NCBI RefSeq assembly: GCF_000016545.1
Contig: NC_009437.1
Coordinates: 2,247,394 to 2,311,393 of the forward strand
Direction: 5' to 3'
DNA length: 64,000 bases
From: Caldicellulosiruptor saccharolyticus DSM 8903
GTDB taxonomy: Bacteria > Bacillota > Thermoanaerobacteria > Caldicellulosiruptorales > Caldicellulosiruptoraceae
Shown: in pieces, positions 54,831 to 64,000 of the stretch
Position numbering within the stretch: the stretch's first letter is position 1
Layout of the letters: each line of letters begins with the position of its first letter
Position numbers and translations under genes: made by a program
Notes under the pieces: model-generated
Database searches by the model: none
What the model was told of the DNA's origin: nothing
Seen by the model: only the letters and a program-made list of their open reading frames with translations

Positions 54831-57235
54831 AATTACCTATCACCTCTATCTCTACTAAAAATTTATCACACTTATATGAACATTTCGTCTTTCCATTTCT
54901 ATCTTTAAAATATATGACCTTCCCAACAGGTAATACTTTTATTCCGAAAGGATTATACGAAAGTCCAACCGGCCTTGGAAAATTTTTGTGCCTTTTATAA
55001 TTCTCTAATTGCTCAAGCTGTTCGTAAAAAGAACTCTGGTCTAAAGCAATTCTTGGAAAACATGTGCCCCCGAAAAAACTCAATGAGCCATCAAACCCCT
55101 CTACTTTCTCAACATCCTGCGTTTCTAAAAATGCCTGTGCCACGTTACCAAGGGTAACTAATTTTTTATCTTTTTCACTTATTGTTGCTTTAGTGTCTAT
55201 AGCATCAAGCAGACCATTATTACAACTTAGCAATACTAGTTCCTTTATTTTCTTTTCCTTTAATTTCCTTATTTCAGTTGCTGAATCATCGTGTAGTGTC
55301 TTCCCATCTGGATTGACTGTTAGGTTTTCTTTATCTGTTTTTTTATCACCATCAATGTCTCTATCATTATTTATCATTATAGCATAATACTTACCGTGAA
55401 AAAACAAAATTACATCGTCAATCCCATCATCTTTCATATTATTCCATTCTTTACCAAATACTTCCTCTGTTTCTACTTGGATGGCTTTAACCTGTTCTAT
55501 ACTTTTGTATCCATTTTTAAATCTAACCCATTTTCTCGCAAACTCTGCTTGTGATTTAAAGTTTTTTGGATCATAAAATATATAACTTATTCCCTTTGTG
55601 TTATTAAAAATACCCCTGCTAAAATCTTTGCTAAACATCAGTGGATCAACTTCTACTGGTCGCCCTGAATATCCGTAATTTACATCAAATCTAATATTAT
55701 CTATCAACACAGCTGTCGTATATATGGTATCAACCACATCTTTAACGCTAAATTTCAAAACTGCATTCTGCCCTCTGAATGGTGTTACATCAAATTCTGT
55801 GGTCTGCCAGTCTGTCATCCATACATCGCCTTTATCAAACACTATCTCAGGTGAAACATTTATTAAATTCCCACCGTTAGTTTCTGTCGCATTAAACATT
55901 GAAGCTATTTTATTTATGTCCAAATCTAAAATCTTAACCTCCTGCCCATTTTCACCCTCTAAGGTTATTGTTACAACAAATGGATCATCGTAGCGTGAAC
56001 CTATCCATTCTAAAAATTCTTCTGATAAAACATTCCAATCAAATATTAACTTGTTGGCATATTCAGGTATAAATATTCTTTGCTTTAGCTCACCATGTTC
56101 TAACGTATAGCCTAAACCTGTTGAAATAATCCCCATCTTGCTTCCATCTGTCGGCTTTACAAAGCCAAGCCCAGTTGTTGCTCTCCCATCTCCGTCCGTT
56201 TGCCACCCAATAAGGTCATTTTCAAAACTACCATTAATCTTATTGTTAGCGTAATTGATTCATTCATACTATCCGAAATAACAATAGTTGCTCTTCCATC
56301 ACTATTGGTCGTAACAGAACTTGGTGCAGTTGCATTGCCTGTAACACTTATTGAACAGATAACATTCGGTACTGGTTTGCCAAACTTGTCCACTATCGTA
56401 AATGATATTTTATGTTCAATATTGCATTCATATTCATTTCGAATTTGATCAAAAATTATATCTGTTTCTCTGTAAATTAAATCTATATCCTCTTTGCTAC
56501 TCTGTACATTTAAAGTACTTCCTCTAAAAATTATTTTATTTCCCAGTATCTTTCCTTTCAAAGTAAATATTCCCGAATAAATAGTAACAGTTCCTTTGGG
56601 CGCATAAATGATACCCTTTATATTAACCCAGAACCATTAAATGTAATATTACCTGTTTCAGAACAAATAACACTCCCATCTTTAAAGCCAATTTCACTTT
56701 TCACCACATTAATTGAAATATCTTTCGTTGCTATTATATAGTCATTAGTTGTAAATTTCGAACCATTTACAAAAATACTCCCATTAGCAACGATAGATTT
56801 CTCGAATACTATACTGTTCCCATGATATTTCAGGTCAGCTTCAAATACCTCAGTATTTTCACTTGCTATTGTTTTAATCTCAGTAGTATAATCTGACATA
56901 TCAATAATGGGTGCACATTCAATTTCTTTGGTTATTAAAGCTTTTGCATTCTTTGCACTCACTTTACCTGAAGCTTCACATACACCGTCAATAACAAGCT
57001 CTGAACCTTGATACACAAAGTCCGCATTAGTATGCACATCACCCTTTATGCTGATTCTTGAACCATTCAGTAATAATGCGCTCTCTCGACTTGCAGAAAA
57101 CAAAGCATAATCAACAGCTTCCCGTCCAGACATCTGAACTTCTCCATCAGCAGCAAACATATTGAACGGTAAAAATTGGAGTACCAAAAACATTGCTAAA
57201 ATCATACTTAAAAACTTCTTATTTCTTGCATTCAT
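54814..57235 (-). pseudogene. Large secreted protein with caspase-like C-terminus, broken by two frameshifts
   Basis: Three frames join to about 807 residues. First: a signal peptide (SMILAMFLVLQFLPFNMFAA) and a beta-helix-like domain, up to ITFNGSG. After a lost base near 56625 it continues as NIKGIIYAPKGTVTIYSGIF, then an Ig-like domain (VDKFGKPVPNVICSISVTGN). After a second lost base near 56240 it continues as NGSFENDLIGWQTDGDG, like a carbohydrate-binding module. The last domain has LFFHGKYYAIM and LVLLSCNNGLLDA, a His/Cys pair as in caspase-like peptidases. Start ATG at 57235 behind GGAGGAGG. Two single-base losses restore one frame of exactly 808 codons. Confidence 0.75.
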
Positions 57236-57282
57236 TACACTTTCCTCCTCCAAATTTTAAAATTTAATTTAGCCTTTTGCAG

Positions 57283-57301
57283 AACGCTCAATATGAGCGT
57301 T
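57283..57301 (-). promoter_or_regulatory. Palindromic site upstream of the large secreted gene
   Basis: A perfect palindrome AACGCTCA-ATA-TGAGCGTT, 48 bases before the start codon. A nearly identical site occurs at 59920-59938 before the DUF6345-type gene. It may be an operator or a leader hairpin. Confidence 0.6.
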
Positions 57302-57620
57302 ATCAATCATTTAAAACATCTAAACAGTCTGGTCACTTTCCTCATATTTGTAATATTTTCTTGCTTCCTTGATACATAAACTAAATCTTCTTATTTGTCC
57401 ACTTTCTGGACTTAATTTTATGCTAAGATTTTATTCAAACATTTCATACTATGTCAACATCCATTTTTCGCTTTTTTTTTACTCTTCATTTTTTAAATCT
57501 AGCTCCTACACGCTTTAATTTGCTCTTTATTTCTTTAAATTTCTGTGCAGTTTATGAAATTGAAAGTAAAAAATATTTATTTTCTTTCTCAAAAAATCAG
57601 CTCTCTCAACAGCATTTTTG
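57302..57620. other. Divergent spacer between the secreted gene and gltX copy 1
   Basis: AT-rich sequence without a gene that I can support. It should hold the promoter of the minus-strand secreted gene; no clear -35/-10 pair stands out. Confidence 0.4.
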
Positions 57621-57629
57621 TGTTATAAT
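57621..57629 (+). promoter_or_regulatory. Extended -10 promoter of gltX copy 1
   Basis: TGTTATAAT, an extended -10 (TG-N-TATAAT), in a block (CATTTTT-TGTTATAATACAATCTGT, written here in two parts) that recurs before gltX copy 2 at 60390-60398. Confidence 0.6.
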
Positions 57630-57681
57630 ACAATCTGTTATAAACCAAACAACTTATAATGCTAATCAAAACGCAACTTAG

Positions 57682-58008
<327 letters not shown>

Positions 58009-58062
58009 TTATCAATAATTATTATCTTGAGACATCCCTACATAAACAACCAGTCCGAACTT

Positions 58063-59010
58063 TTACTCTATAGCCGGAACAATCGCATCAAATTTTTCCA
58101 CCTTTCCATCTTCTGTCACTGCCTCACCAACAAATACCCAAACAGGTTGCAAATATGGCTGCTCTTCAATTGTACCTGCATCTTCCCAGTAAGCAAGAAC
58201 AACTTCTTTGATTGTTGCAGACTTTGCTTTCGGATTAATACTATTTGACGCTTCCTCCTTCTTTACCTTCTCAAAGGCTTTCTCTACAGGCACTAATTTT
58301 ACCTTTTTATACTCTTCTATCTCTTTGTACCATTTGGTAACTTCTACTATTTTGCCATTGTCACCTACAGTAACTATTATTTTCGAAACACCATATACAT
58401 CTTTCCCATCTACTACTGGGAAAAAATTTACATCTTTACGAAGTACTTTATAATCATTAGTAAGCGCACTTCCAGAGGATTCATATGCAACTCCGCAATA
58501 TATAAATCTTTTATCATAAATACCATTTTTCTTTAAAAAATCAAGTGCAATCTTTTTGGCTTCTTCATCTGAAGGCAGATTCTGTGGTTTATAATCATAG
58601 TTATGCATATATTCCTTCATATCCGTGTAAACCCAACGCCCTGTATTAATCTGATACCTCAGTAGACGATAATCTCTATCGTCCACTCCCTCTTTTATAA
58701 AGTATTCATTAGCCGCTTGATAATATTGTACCTCACCATTTAGTCCAAATATCTTAGCTAAAGATTTTATTTCTGCTTCTGGATCTTTAGGTTTTTTAAA
58801 TCTGTATACCATAGCTTCAGTAGGTAAATTGTCAAATTTTGCTGTTACTTTATAGTCTATTTCAGGTATTTCATTCCCCGGCTTGGGAATATTAAGTGGT
58901 GGTATCCTGTTTGGTCTTATATACAAAAAATAACCTGCTATAAAAGCAATTATTAAAATTACAAAAAAAACTTTTAACATATTTCCAATTTTAATACCAT
59001 TTATTTTCAT
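58063..59010 (-). CDS. Membrane-anchored PepSY/YycI-like protein
   Basis: A 315-residue protein with an N-terminal membrane helix (VFFVILIIAFIAGYFLYI) and an outer region with repeated PepSY/YycI-like elements: LPSDEEAKKIALDFLKKNG, GKDVYGVSKIIVTVGDNGKI and VPVEKAFEKVKKEE. PepSY-type domains can inhibit or guide extracellular peptidases. It starts 19 bases after the stop of the DUF6345-type gene, with AAAGGGGGA before the ATG, so the two form an operon. Domain naming is by pattern, not search. Confidence 0.65.
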   Translation of the reverse strand: MKINGIKIGNMLKVFFVILIIAFIAGYFLYIRPNRIPPLNIPKPGNEIPEIDYKVTAKFDNLPTEAMVYRFKKPKDPEAEIKSLAKIFGLNGEVQYYQAANEYFIKEGVDDRDYRLLRYQINTGRWVYTDMKEYMHNYDYKPQNLPSDEEAKKIALDFLKKNGIYDKRFIYCGVAYESSGSALTNDYKVLRKDVNFFPVVDGKDVYGVSKIIVTVGDNGKIVEVTKWYKEIEEYKKVKLVPVEKAFEKVKKEEASNSINPKAKSATIKEVVLAYWEDAGTIEEQPYLQPVWVFVGEAVTEDGKVEKFDAIVPAIE

Positions 59011-59029
59011 TTAATCATCCCCCTTTAAT

Positions 59030-59878
59030 TCACTTAACAACAGTAACTTTAGATGGATATATTACTTTTTCTGCTATTATACCATATCCTTGCTTGTAAT
59101 TTTTATACCATTCTTTTTCAGGTCGACAGCCATAAAAACTATAAAGCGAATCATTCGCTGCTAATTTATATCCCATTATACGAACAATACTGCTTTGACC
59201 ATCTTGCCTTTGTGGCTGATAAATTTTTGCAGCTTCCACAAATGCTTTTACAAAGCTATATTTGTATCCCGTTAAAAACTTTACAAAATCAACTGCTTCA
59301 CGACTGTCTAAATACATGGTAGATGCAAAACCCATAACAAGTGTTGCGCCCTCAAATGTTTTATAAATATTCTCTAATTTTTCTTGATCCCCGTTGTTGG
59401 TAAGCCAGTTACATGTATACATTATAATCCATTTTAGATTACTGCGCCCAAATCGAACTTCGTTTGTTCTTGCATTCACCTCATCATTATATTCCATCGA
59501 ACTGTTATGCCAAGTTTCACCTGTACTTCTTGCAAAAAAGTGAGCAGCATTCTCTTTAGAAAGACACAGTCCATGTCCAGAATAAACTAACAAATCAGCC
59601 TGTGACGTAAGTGAAGTATCCTTCAAATAGGATTCATTCGCTTCACTATTGAGTTTTATAAGATAAGCAGTTACCCATGCATTTCTCCATAAACTATCAG
59701 CTAAATTATAAACATAATGAGCACCTGCTCTATCGCCATATGTGCATGAGCCATTTGGACTACTGTAAGTGCTAACGCCAAGGTAAATACCTTTTAAATC
59801 TGCCGAAAAAGCTACACAAAAGTTAAATATCAGTATTATAATTAAAGCAAGAGAAATATAAAATTTATTTTTAATCAA
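59030..59878 (-). CDS. Secreted caspase-like protein (DUF6345 type)
   Basis: A 282-residue protein with a signal peptide (LALIIILIFNFCVAFSA), then YLGVSTYSSPNGSCTYGDRA. The motif LLVYSGHGLCLS supplies a histidine and IIMYTCNWLTN a cysteine, arranged as in clan CD (caspase-like) peptidases; the layout recalls DUF6345. A TTG start after AGGGGG is the best choice. It is the first gene of a two-gene operon with the PepSY-like protein. Peptidase activity is inferred, not shown. Confidence 0.7.
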   Translation of the reverse strand: MIKNKFYISLALIIILIFNFCVAFSADLKGIYLGVSTYSSPNGSCTYGDRAGAHYVYNLADSLWRNAWVTAYLIKLNSEANESYLKDTSLTSQADLLVYSGHGLCLSKENAAHFFARSTGETWHNSSMEYNDEVNARTNEVRFGRSNLKWIIMYTCNWLTNNGDQEKLENIYKTFEGATLVMGFASTMYLDSREAVDFVKFLTGYKYSFVKAFVEAAKIYQPQRQDGQSSIVRIMGYKLAANDSLYSFYGCRPEKEWYKNYKQGYGIIAEKVIYPSKVTVVK

Positions 59879-59919
59879 TTCTACTTAGCCCCCTTGCTTT
59901 TGTTAAATTTTTTACAGTA

Positions 59920-59938
59920 AAAACTCAATATGAGTGTT
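59920..59938 (-). promoter_or_regulatory. Palindromic site upstream of the DUF6345-type gene
   Basis: AAAACTCA-ATA-TGAGTGTT, one mismatch from a perfect palindrome, 42 bases before the start codon; same core as 57283-57301. A minus-strand TATAAT lies just upstream, so the site covers the likely start of transcription. Confidence 0.55.
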
Positions 59939-60389
59939 ATTATAAGAACTTTCCAAAAGTTTTCATTTGTCTATATTCCATTAAAGCAATTTAAGAAGAA
60001 CAAGGTAACAGTTATTACTAATAGTTATTAATATCAGAATGTCAAAATATACCTTGTTAGAATAATAAATTTTTAATGTTAATTAATCAACTTTGAGCCC
60101 TTTTTGACGGGAAATAGGTTTGAAGTATTTAAAAGGTGTCATATATACAAACAATCATCAACTCCTTTCATTGGATAAAGTAACTGTAAATAGTTATATC
60201 AAAAAAAAAACATAATGCAATGGGCAAATTAGATAAATTTTTTATGTTATAATTGGAAATTTTCATAAATTAAAATTAATTTTTTATTTACAAATCCTAA
60301 ACAGTTTTTTGCAAATGTAATATATTTTTGCTCTATCATGAATTATAAGGTAGATAAAAAGATAAGATACTCTTTCATTAACATTTTTA
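59939..60389. other. Divergent spacer before gltX copy 2
   Basis: AT-rich sequence between two divergent transcripts. Apart from the likely promoter of the DUF6345-type gene at its left end I see no gene, RNA or repeat. Confidence 0.4.
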
Positions 60390-60398
60390 TGTTATAAT
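60390..60398 (+). promoter_or_regulatory. Extended -10 promoter of gltX copy 2
   Basis: TGTTATAAT inside the block ACATTTTTATGTTATAATAC, the same context as before copy 1. Confidence 0.6.
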
Positions 60399-60442
60399 AC
60401 AATCTGTCACAAAACTAACACTGAACCAAAATAAAGCTTTAA

Positions 60443-60669
60443 ATGAAAGGAGTAAAAAGATGGTAAGAGTTAGATTTGCACCAAGTCCAACAGGTCAGCT
60501 TCACATAGGCGGTGCAAGGACAGCACTTTTTAACTATCTATTTGCCAAAAAACACAATGGAAAGTTCATTTTGCGCATAGAAGACACCGACCTTGAGAGG
60601 TCAAGAGAAGAGTGGGCAGAAGGTATTATGAGAAGCTTGAGATGGCTTGGAATTGAATGGGATGAAGGA
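60443..60669 (+). repeat. gltX 5' direct repeat, copy 2
   Basis: Partner of 57683-57909. The two copies are about 2.76 kb apart and bracket the DUF6345/PepSY-like operon. Homologous recombination between them would delete that module. Confidence 0.9.
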
Positions 60670-60912
60670 CCTGATGTTGGCGGTGACTTTGGACCGTACT
60701 TTCAATCTCAGAGAAAGGAAATTTATCTTGAGTACATTCAAAAGCTTTTAGAAGAAGGAAAGGCTTATTACTGTTTTTGTACACAGGAAGAGATAGAAAG
60801 AGAAAGGGAAATTGCAAGGCAGCAAAAGATACCGTACAAGTACAGCAAAAAGTGCAGGAACATTAGTTTAGAAGAAGCAAAAAAGAGAATCGAAAACGGT
60901 GAAAAGGCATAA
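60460..60912 (+). pseudogene. gltX: Truncated glutamyl-tRNA synthetase, copy 2 (5' third)
   Basis: A 150-residue frame with the normal GltX N-terminus ([49 protein letters not shown]). The Cys-containing [14 protein letters not shown] follows, cut off after ENGEKA by a TAA. A normal enzyme is close to 480-490 residues, so the catalytic domain is incomplete. The cut lies next to the end of the peptide-export operon on the other strand. A complete gltX must exist elsewhere. Confidence 0.9.
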
Positions 60913-60949
60913 GCATATAATATTAAGAGGGGAAAAGGAGACACTAAAG

Positions 60950-61108
60950 TTATTTTGTAAAAATAAACCAACCAGGGGAAATTATTAACCATCCTAAGTT
61001 TTCTCTTTGTTCTACTTCAAGGGGTAAATCTTCATAGCTATTAATGAGTTCTAATATTTCGTTCTCTTCTTTTTGAAGTCTCTCTGAAACATTATTTAAC
61101 TCTATCAT
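60950..61108 (-). CDS. Possible precursor peptide of the export operon
   Basis: A 52-residue frame starting MIELNNVSERLQKEENEIL. I chose this ATG because GGAAGAG lies eight to ten bases upstream; the open frame reaches 61213 without another site. The N-terminal part is acidic and helical, like a leader; the end LGWLIISPGWFIFTK is hydrophobic with two Trp and one Pro, like a core. It is the last gene of an operon with ABC and M50 genes. It has no Cys, so not a lanthipeptide. It could also be immunity-related or non-coding. Confidence 0.5.
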   Translation of the reverse strand: MIELNNVSERLQKEENEILELINSYEDLPLEVEQRENLGWLIISPGWFIFTK

Positions 61109-61169
61109 TTTACCAACTCTTCCTTTTTTTGATTTTTCCGTTACTATTCTTCTTTTCCCCTCTTTTGGA

Positions 61170-61991
61170 TTATTTATTTGTTTTGAAGATTTTACTAAAA
61201 GAATATCTCCCAAAAATAAGGGACAAACTTACCCAAAACAAACTAATTGCAAAAGCGTAAATTAAAGCACTTGTAACTTCACGAAAAATTGGTTGACCTT
61301 GATGATGTGTAAAAGGGAAAATATAATCAGGAATAGAAAGTAATCTAGCAACGATGTGTGTTTGATAACTATCTTTCGCAAATGGTGTTAAATAACCTTT
61401 CCCAAGTTGTCGAGGTACTAATATATTTATTACTGTTACTGATATCCACCCAATCACAGTTGAAAGTCCTGCTATTGATGTCTTCGAAAATAAACTAGAT
61501 ATAAATATCTCAAAGTTAATTATACAAGATATGGATGCTAAAGAAATTAAAACTACCAATAATATATACGAATAATGTAACCTTGAATCTTTAAAAATTA
61601 TCACACTAATAAACGTAACAAGTATCCATACTATACCCATCGATATTAAAATGGAAATATTATAAAAAATTGATTTACCAAGTATTATTTCCCAATTTTT
61701 AAAAGTATGAATTTTGTAGAAATTCCATGTTTTGTTTTCTTTTTCCCCACTTATACTTGGGCTTAATATCGGAATTAATGCTAAAGGAAGAAATTGAACA
61801 TATGTATTGTAAGTGGCATATATAAAACTTTCTAATGAACTTTTACCGCTGTTAAATGCAATTATTAAAGCTATTTGAAGAATCCCTAGAGCAAATAAAG
61901 CAAGGATTAGATAAATAAACTTTCTGCTTCTGGCAAATGTGATGTTTTCTTTTTTGACTATCAAAAAAAGTCTATTTAGCTTTTTGCTCAT
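61170..61991 (-). CDS. ABC-2 permease, YydJ-like
   Basis: A 273-residue membrane protein with about six helices (KFIYLILALFALGILQIALI; FLPLALIPILSP) and the ABC-2 style loop SGEKENKTWNFYKIHTFKNW. The start overlaps the ATPase stop by one base (TAATG). It resembles YydJ, the permease of the Bacillus yydFGHIJ epipeptide operon. It probably exports a peptide or gives immunity to it. Confidence 0.75.
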   Translation of the reverse strand: MSKKLNRLFLIVKKENITFARSRKFIYLILALFALGILQIALIIAFNSGKSSLESFIYATYNTYVQFLPLALIPILSPSISGEKENKTWNFYKIHTFKNWEIILGKSIFYNISILISMGIVWILVTFISVIIFKDSRLHYSYILLVVLISLASISCIINFEIFISSLFSKTSIAGLSTVIGWISVTVINILVPRQLGKGYLTPFAKDSYQTHIVARLLSIPDYIFPFTHHQGQPIFREVTSALIYAFAISLFWVSLSLIFGRYSFSKIFKTNK

Positions 61992-62941
61992 TAATTGGAC
62001 TTACCTCCCTTTTCCCATATTAATAAACTGTTGTAAAGGGTAGCAACATCAATTTTTCCTAATGAAAAGGTTACAGGTTTGTTTACAATTTTATTTAATT
62101 CATTTAACAACTTAAATATATCACATTGATAATCCTTGTCTTTTGTTTTTATAATTCCAAAGCTTTTTACTTCATAATCTATATTGTTAGCCGTTAAAAA
62201 TTCAATTCCAATTTTCAAGTCCTCTTGAGTTGAAAAGCTAATAAATACTTCGTTTTCATTATGTGAACGTAACTCATCTTTTGAGAAGAGTTTTAATTGA
62301 GAATTATATAATATTCCAACTTTTGTATATAGATCCTCTATTTCGTTTAATAAATGGGTAACATATACAATCGTCTTGCCTCTTAAATTGAGCGTCTTTA
62401 TTAACATTTTAATATCCTCAGAAGATTTAGGATCTAACGCGTTAGTAGGTTCGTCTAGTATAACTACTTCGCAGTCATTTATCAAAGTTTGGGCAATTTC
62501 AACTCTTCTTCTTAGCCCACTGCTAAGGTTTTTTATCAATTTGTTTTTATGGGCATTCAAATCGAAAGTGTTTATAAGTTGCTCTGATTTTTTCTTTGCT
62601 TCAAGTGTTGAGTAACCTAAAGCTTGGGCACAGAACATAAACAGTTCATATACAGTGAAATCTCCAGGGACAGAAAAATTGTCCGGCAAAATGCCAACGA
62701 GATTAAGAAGGTTTTCCTTTAATAGTTTTAATTCAGTTCCCTTTATTTTTATACTCCCTTCTTGATATGGCAAAAAACCACATAAAATTTTTATCAATGT
62801 TGATTTTCCCGTTCCATTTGGTCCGATGAGACAGAAGAAATCTCCTTTTTCAATAGAAAAACATACTTTACTAATAATTTTTTGGGACTTATAGGCAAAT
62901 GATAGATCGTTCACTTCAATCATAAATTTAGCATTTATCAT
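61991..62941 (-). CDS. ABC transporter ATP-binding protein, YydI-like
   Basis: A 316-residue ATPase with Walker A GPNGTGKSTLIKIL, signature NLSSGLRRRVEIAQ and Walker B VVILDEPTNALDP. An extra C-terminal domain of about 90 residues follows, as in many exporter ATPases for antimicrobial peptides. GGAGGAG lies about a dozen bases before the ATG; an internal ATG at codon 7 is an alternative. Partner of the permease downstream. Confidence 0.85.
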   Translation of the reverse strand: MINAKFMIEVNDLSFAYKSQKIISKVCFSIEKGDFFCLIGPNGTGKSTLIKILCGFLPYQEGSIKIKGTELKLLKENLLNLVGILPDNFSVPGDFTVYELFMFCAQALGYSTLEAKKKSEQLINTFDLNAHKNKLIKNLSSGLRRRVEIAQTLINDCEVVILDEPTNALDPKSSEDIKMLIKTLNLRGKTIVYVTHLLNEIEDLYTKVGILYNSQLKLFSKDELRSHNENEVFISFSTQEDLKIGIEFLTANNIDYEVKSFGIIKTKDKDYQCDIFKLLNELNKIVNKPVTFSLGKIDVATLYNSLLIWEKGGKSN

Positions 62942-62964
62942 GTTAATTTTTCTTCTCCTCCATT

Positions 62965-63108
62965 TTACAAATTTTTTCTTATAAAGAGAAATAACTGAAA
63001 AATAATCATTCCAATAGCAACTAATTTAAAAGTTACAGATAATAACCAGTAAACTAACGTAAATATATCTTTGTTATTCCATCTATGATTTTTGAATTTA
63101 ATAAGCAT
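62965..63108 (-). CDS. Small membrane protein in the peptide operon
   Basis: A 47-residue frame starting MLIKFKNHRWNNKDIF with one long hydrophobic stretch (LLSVTFKLVAIGMIIFQLFL) and a basic end. It begins two bases after the M50 stop and ends 23 bases before the ATPase start, so it fits the operon tightly. Too short for automatic calling. Role unknown; it could aid the protease or transporter. Confidence 0.55.
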   Translation of the reverse strand: MLIKFKNHRWNNKDIFTLVYWLLSVTFKLVAIGMIIFQLFLFIRKNL

Positions 63109-63110
63109 CT

Positions 63111-63959
63111 TTACACTTTTTTAAAATAGTTATCTAAATTTGGAATGCCTAACACATCACACAAAATATGATAGCCGTCTAGTTTCCAAAAAGGTATCAA
63201 ATTAATCAAAGCGCTTACATAGGATATAGTTGAAAAACTTATTAACAATATCTTAATTTGAAGAGGTTGAACAAAAAGGGTTGCTAAAGATGTTATAGAA
63301 CCAAGTGAAAAATTAGCAACAATAGCTGAAAAAGAAGCCCAAACTCTCTCTTTTTTTACAAACAATAATGTCTGTTGTGTTTATAAAAAAGATTGGAACA
63401 AAGAAATTAAGTTTCATACCTGCACTCAGAATTTCTCGCCCATAATGTTTTACACTTAACGCATGAGCAAATTCGTGTATAATAATATTTAGTATAATCC
63501 ATATTAGAGTCCACATATTTCTGAAATTATTATTTAAATTAACAATCCTGAAATACCTGCTATATATTACTAATTCAATCAAATTTAATATACCTGTAAC
63601 AAAAAGAAAAATTTTGGTTCTTGTAAGGATTGCTACTAAAGGGTAAATCTTACTAAAGAAAACATCAGCATTCTTGAATTCTAGCAAGATTATACTATTT
63701 AGAAATTTTTTCTTTTTATCGTTTTTTCCAAACTTTCTATTAACATTTTTATTCTTTTTGTTGTTTTTGATTCGAGAATATTTAACTCTTCTTTGTTCAG
63801 AGAAATTCTATTCTGATCTTTCAAAAACACTTTCAGATGAACATAATCCTCGCTTGTTATATAAAAATATCTTTTATCCTGAGTTTTTAACAGGTAATAT
63901 TCGCCATTATAATATATTTCTAATTCAATTTTTTTATTTTCATTTTGGATATCTGTCAT
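63111..63959 (-). pseudogene. M50-family membrane protease, broken by two frameshifts
   Basis: Three frames join. 63959-63715: a small domain with IELEIYYNGEYYLLKTQDKR. Then in another frame KKKFLNSIILLEFKNADVFF, membrane helices and the zinc motif HEFAHALSVKHYGRE. Near 63355, in a run of seven A, the frame returns to VKKERVWASFSAIVANFSLG and ends with LIPFWKLDGYHILCDVLG, the second M50 motif. This matches site-2-protease-like proteins such as YydH. The A-rich breaks may be mutations or slippage. The true start may lie beyond the right edge. If the first part is separate, it would be an 86-residue protein. Confidence 0.65.
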
Positions 63960-64000
63960 AGTATATTCACATCTTTCATCTATAGCTCTGAAGATAATTT

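Noticed and set aside
60950..61213. Long reading (87 residues) of the peptide gene
   Set aside because: The upstream part is Lys-rich with no ribosome site at its ATG; the start at 61108 has one.

Overview
The window reads as a low-GC, Gram-positive anaerobe of the clostridial type. The eight-gene spoIIIA set, spoVT, dipicolinate synthase, a Firmicutes-style rpsP/trmD/rplS block and indolepyruvate:ferredoxin oxidoreductase all point that way. From the gene content and protein style I infer a thermophile close to Caldicellulosiruptor. That is an inference, not a database match.

Layout. (1) 1-6.26 kb is an accessory block: a broken helix-turn-helix/zinc-ribbon gene, two HicAB toxin-antitoxin loci (one with a broken toxin) and an IS21-family element with a 5-bp target duplication. 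It ends in the 3' half of a tRNA-Thr(CGT) gene, as expected for one junction of an element that integrated into a tRNA. (2) 6.3-47.9 kb is ordinary chromosome, mostly on the minus strand and almost entirely intact: a CoA-binding protein, DUF4363/DUF421 proteins, paaK-iorB-iorA, spoVT, an MFS transporter, rnpB, ispA-xseB-xseA-nusB, the Asp23/AmaP envelope genes, spoIIIAA-AH, ymdB, rny, recX-recA-cinA-pgsA-rimO-folD-ygiQ-ftsK, dpaAB, and yraN-ylqH-ylqG-rnhB-rbgA-rplS-trmD-rimM-khpA-rpsP-ffh-ylxM (listed by position; transcription runs in the reverse order). (3) 48-53.2 kb holds a gene with an in-frame stop and a GntR-regulated operon (DUF4097-like protein, GntR, membrane protein, alpha/beta hydrolase, ABC ATPase) with a perfect 24-bp palindrome over its promoter. 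(4) 53.3-64 kb is accessory again: a decayed IS, a large secreted protein broken by two frameshifts, a secreted caspase-like (DUF6345-type) protein with a membrane-anchored PepSY/YycI-like partner, two truncated 5' copies of gltX, and the downstream part of a peptide-export operon like B. subtilis yydFGHIJ. That operon has an M50 protease with frameshifts, a small membrane protein, an ABC ATPase, a permease and a possible 52-residue peptide.

The most unusual region is 54.8-64 kb. Two near-identical gltX 5' ends (227 bp with 3 synonymous differences by eye) bracket the DUF6345 module, and the second abuts the peptide operon. The two secreted, possibly protease-like genes carry the same palindrome about 45 nt upstream of their starts, which suggests common control. 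Frameshifts and stops cluster in the two accessory ends and are nearly absent from the 40-kb core. This favours real gene decay over general sequencing error. Two core genes (spoIIIAA and rny) seem to start at ATT codons.
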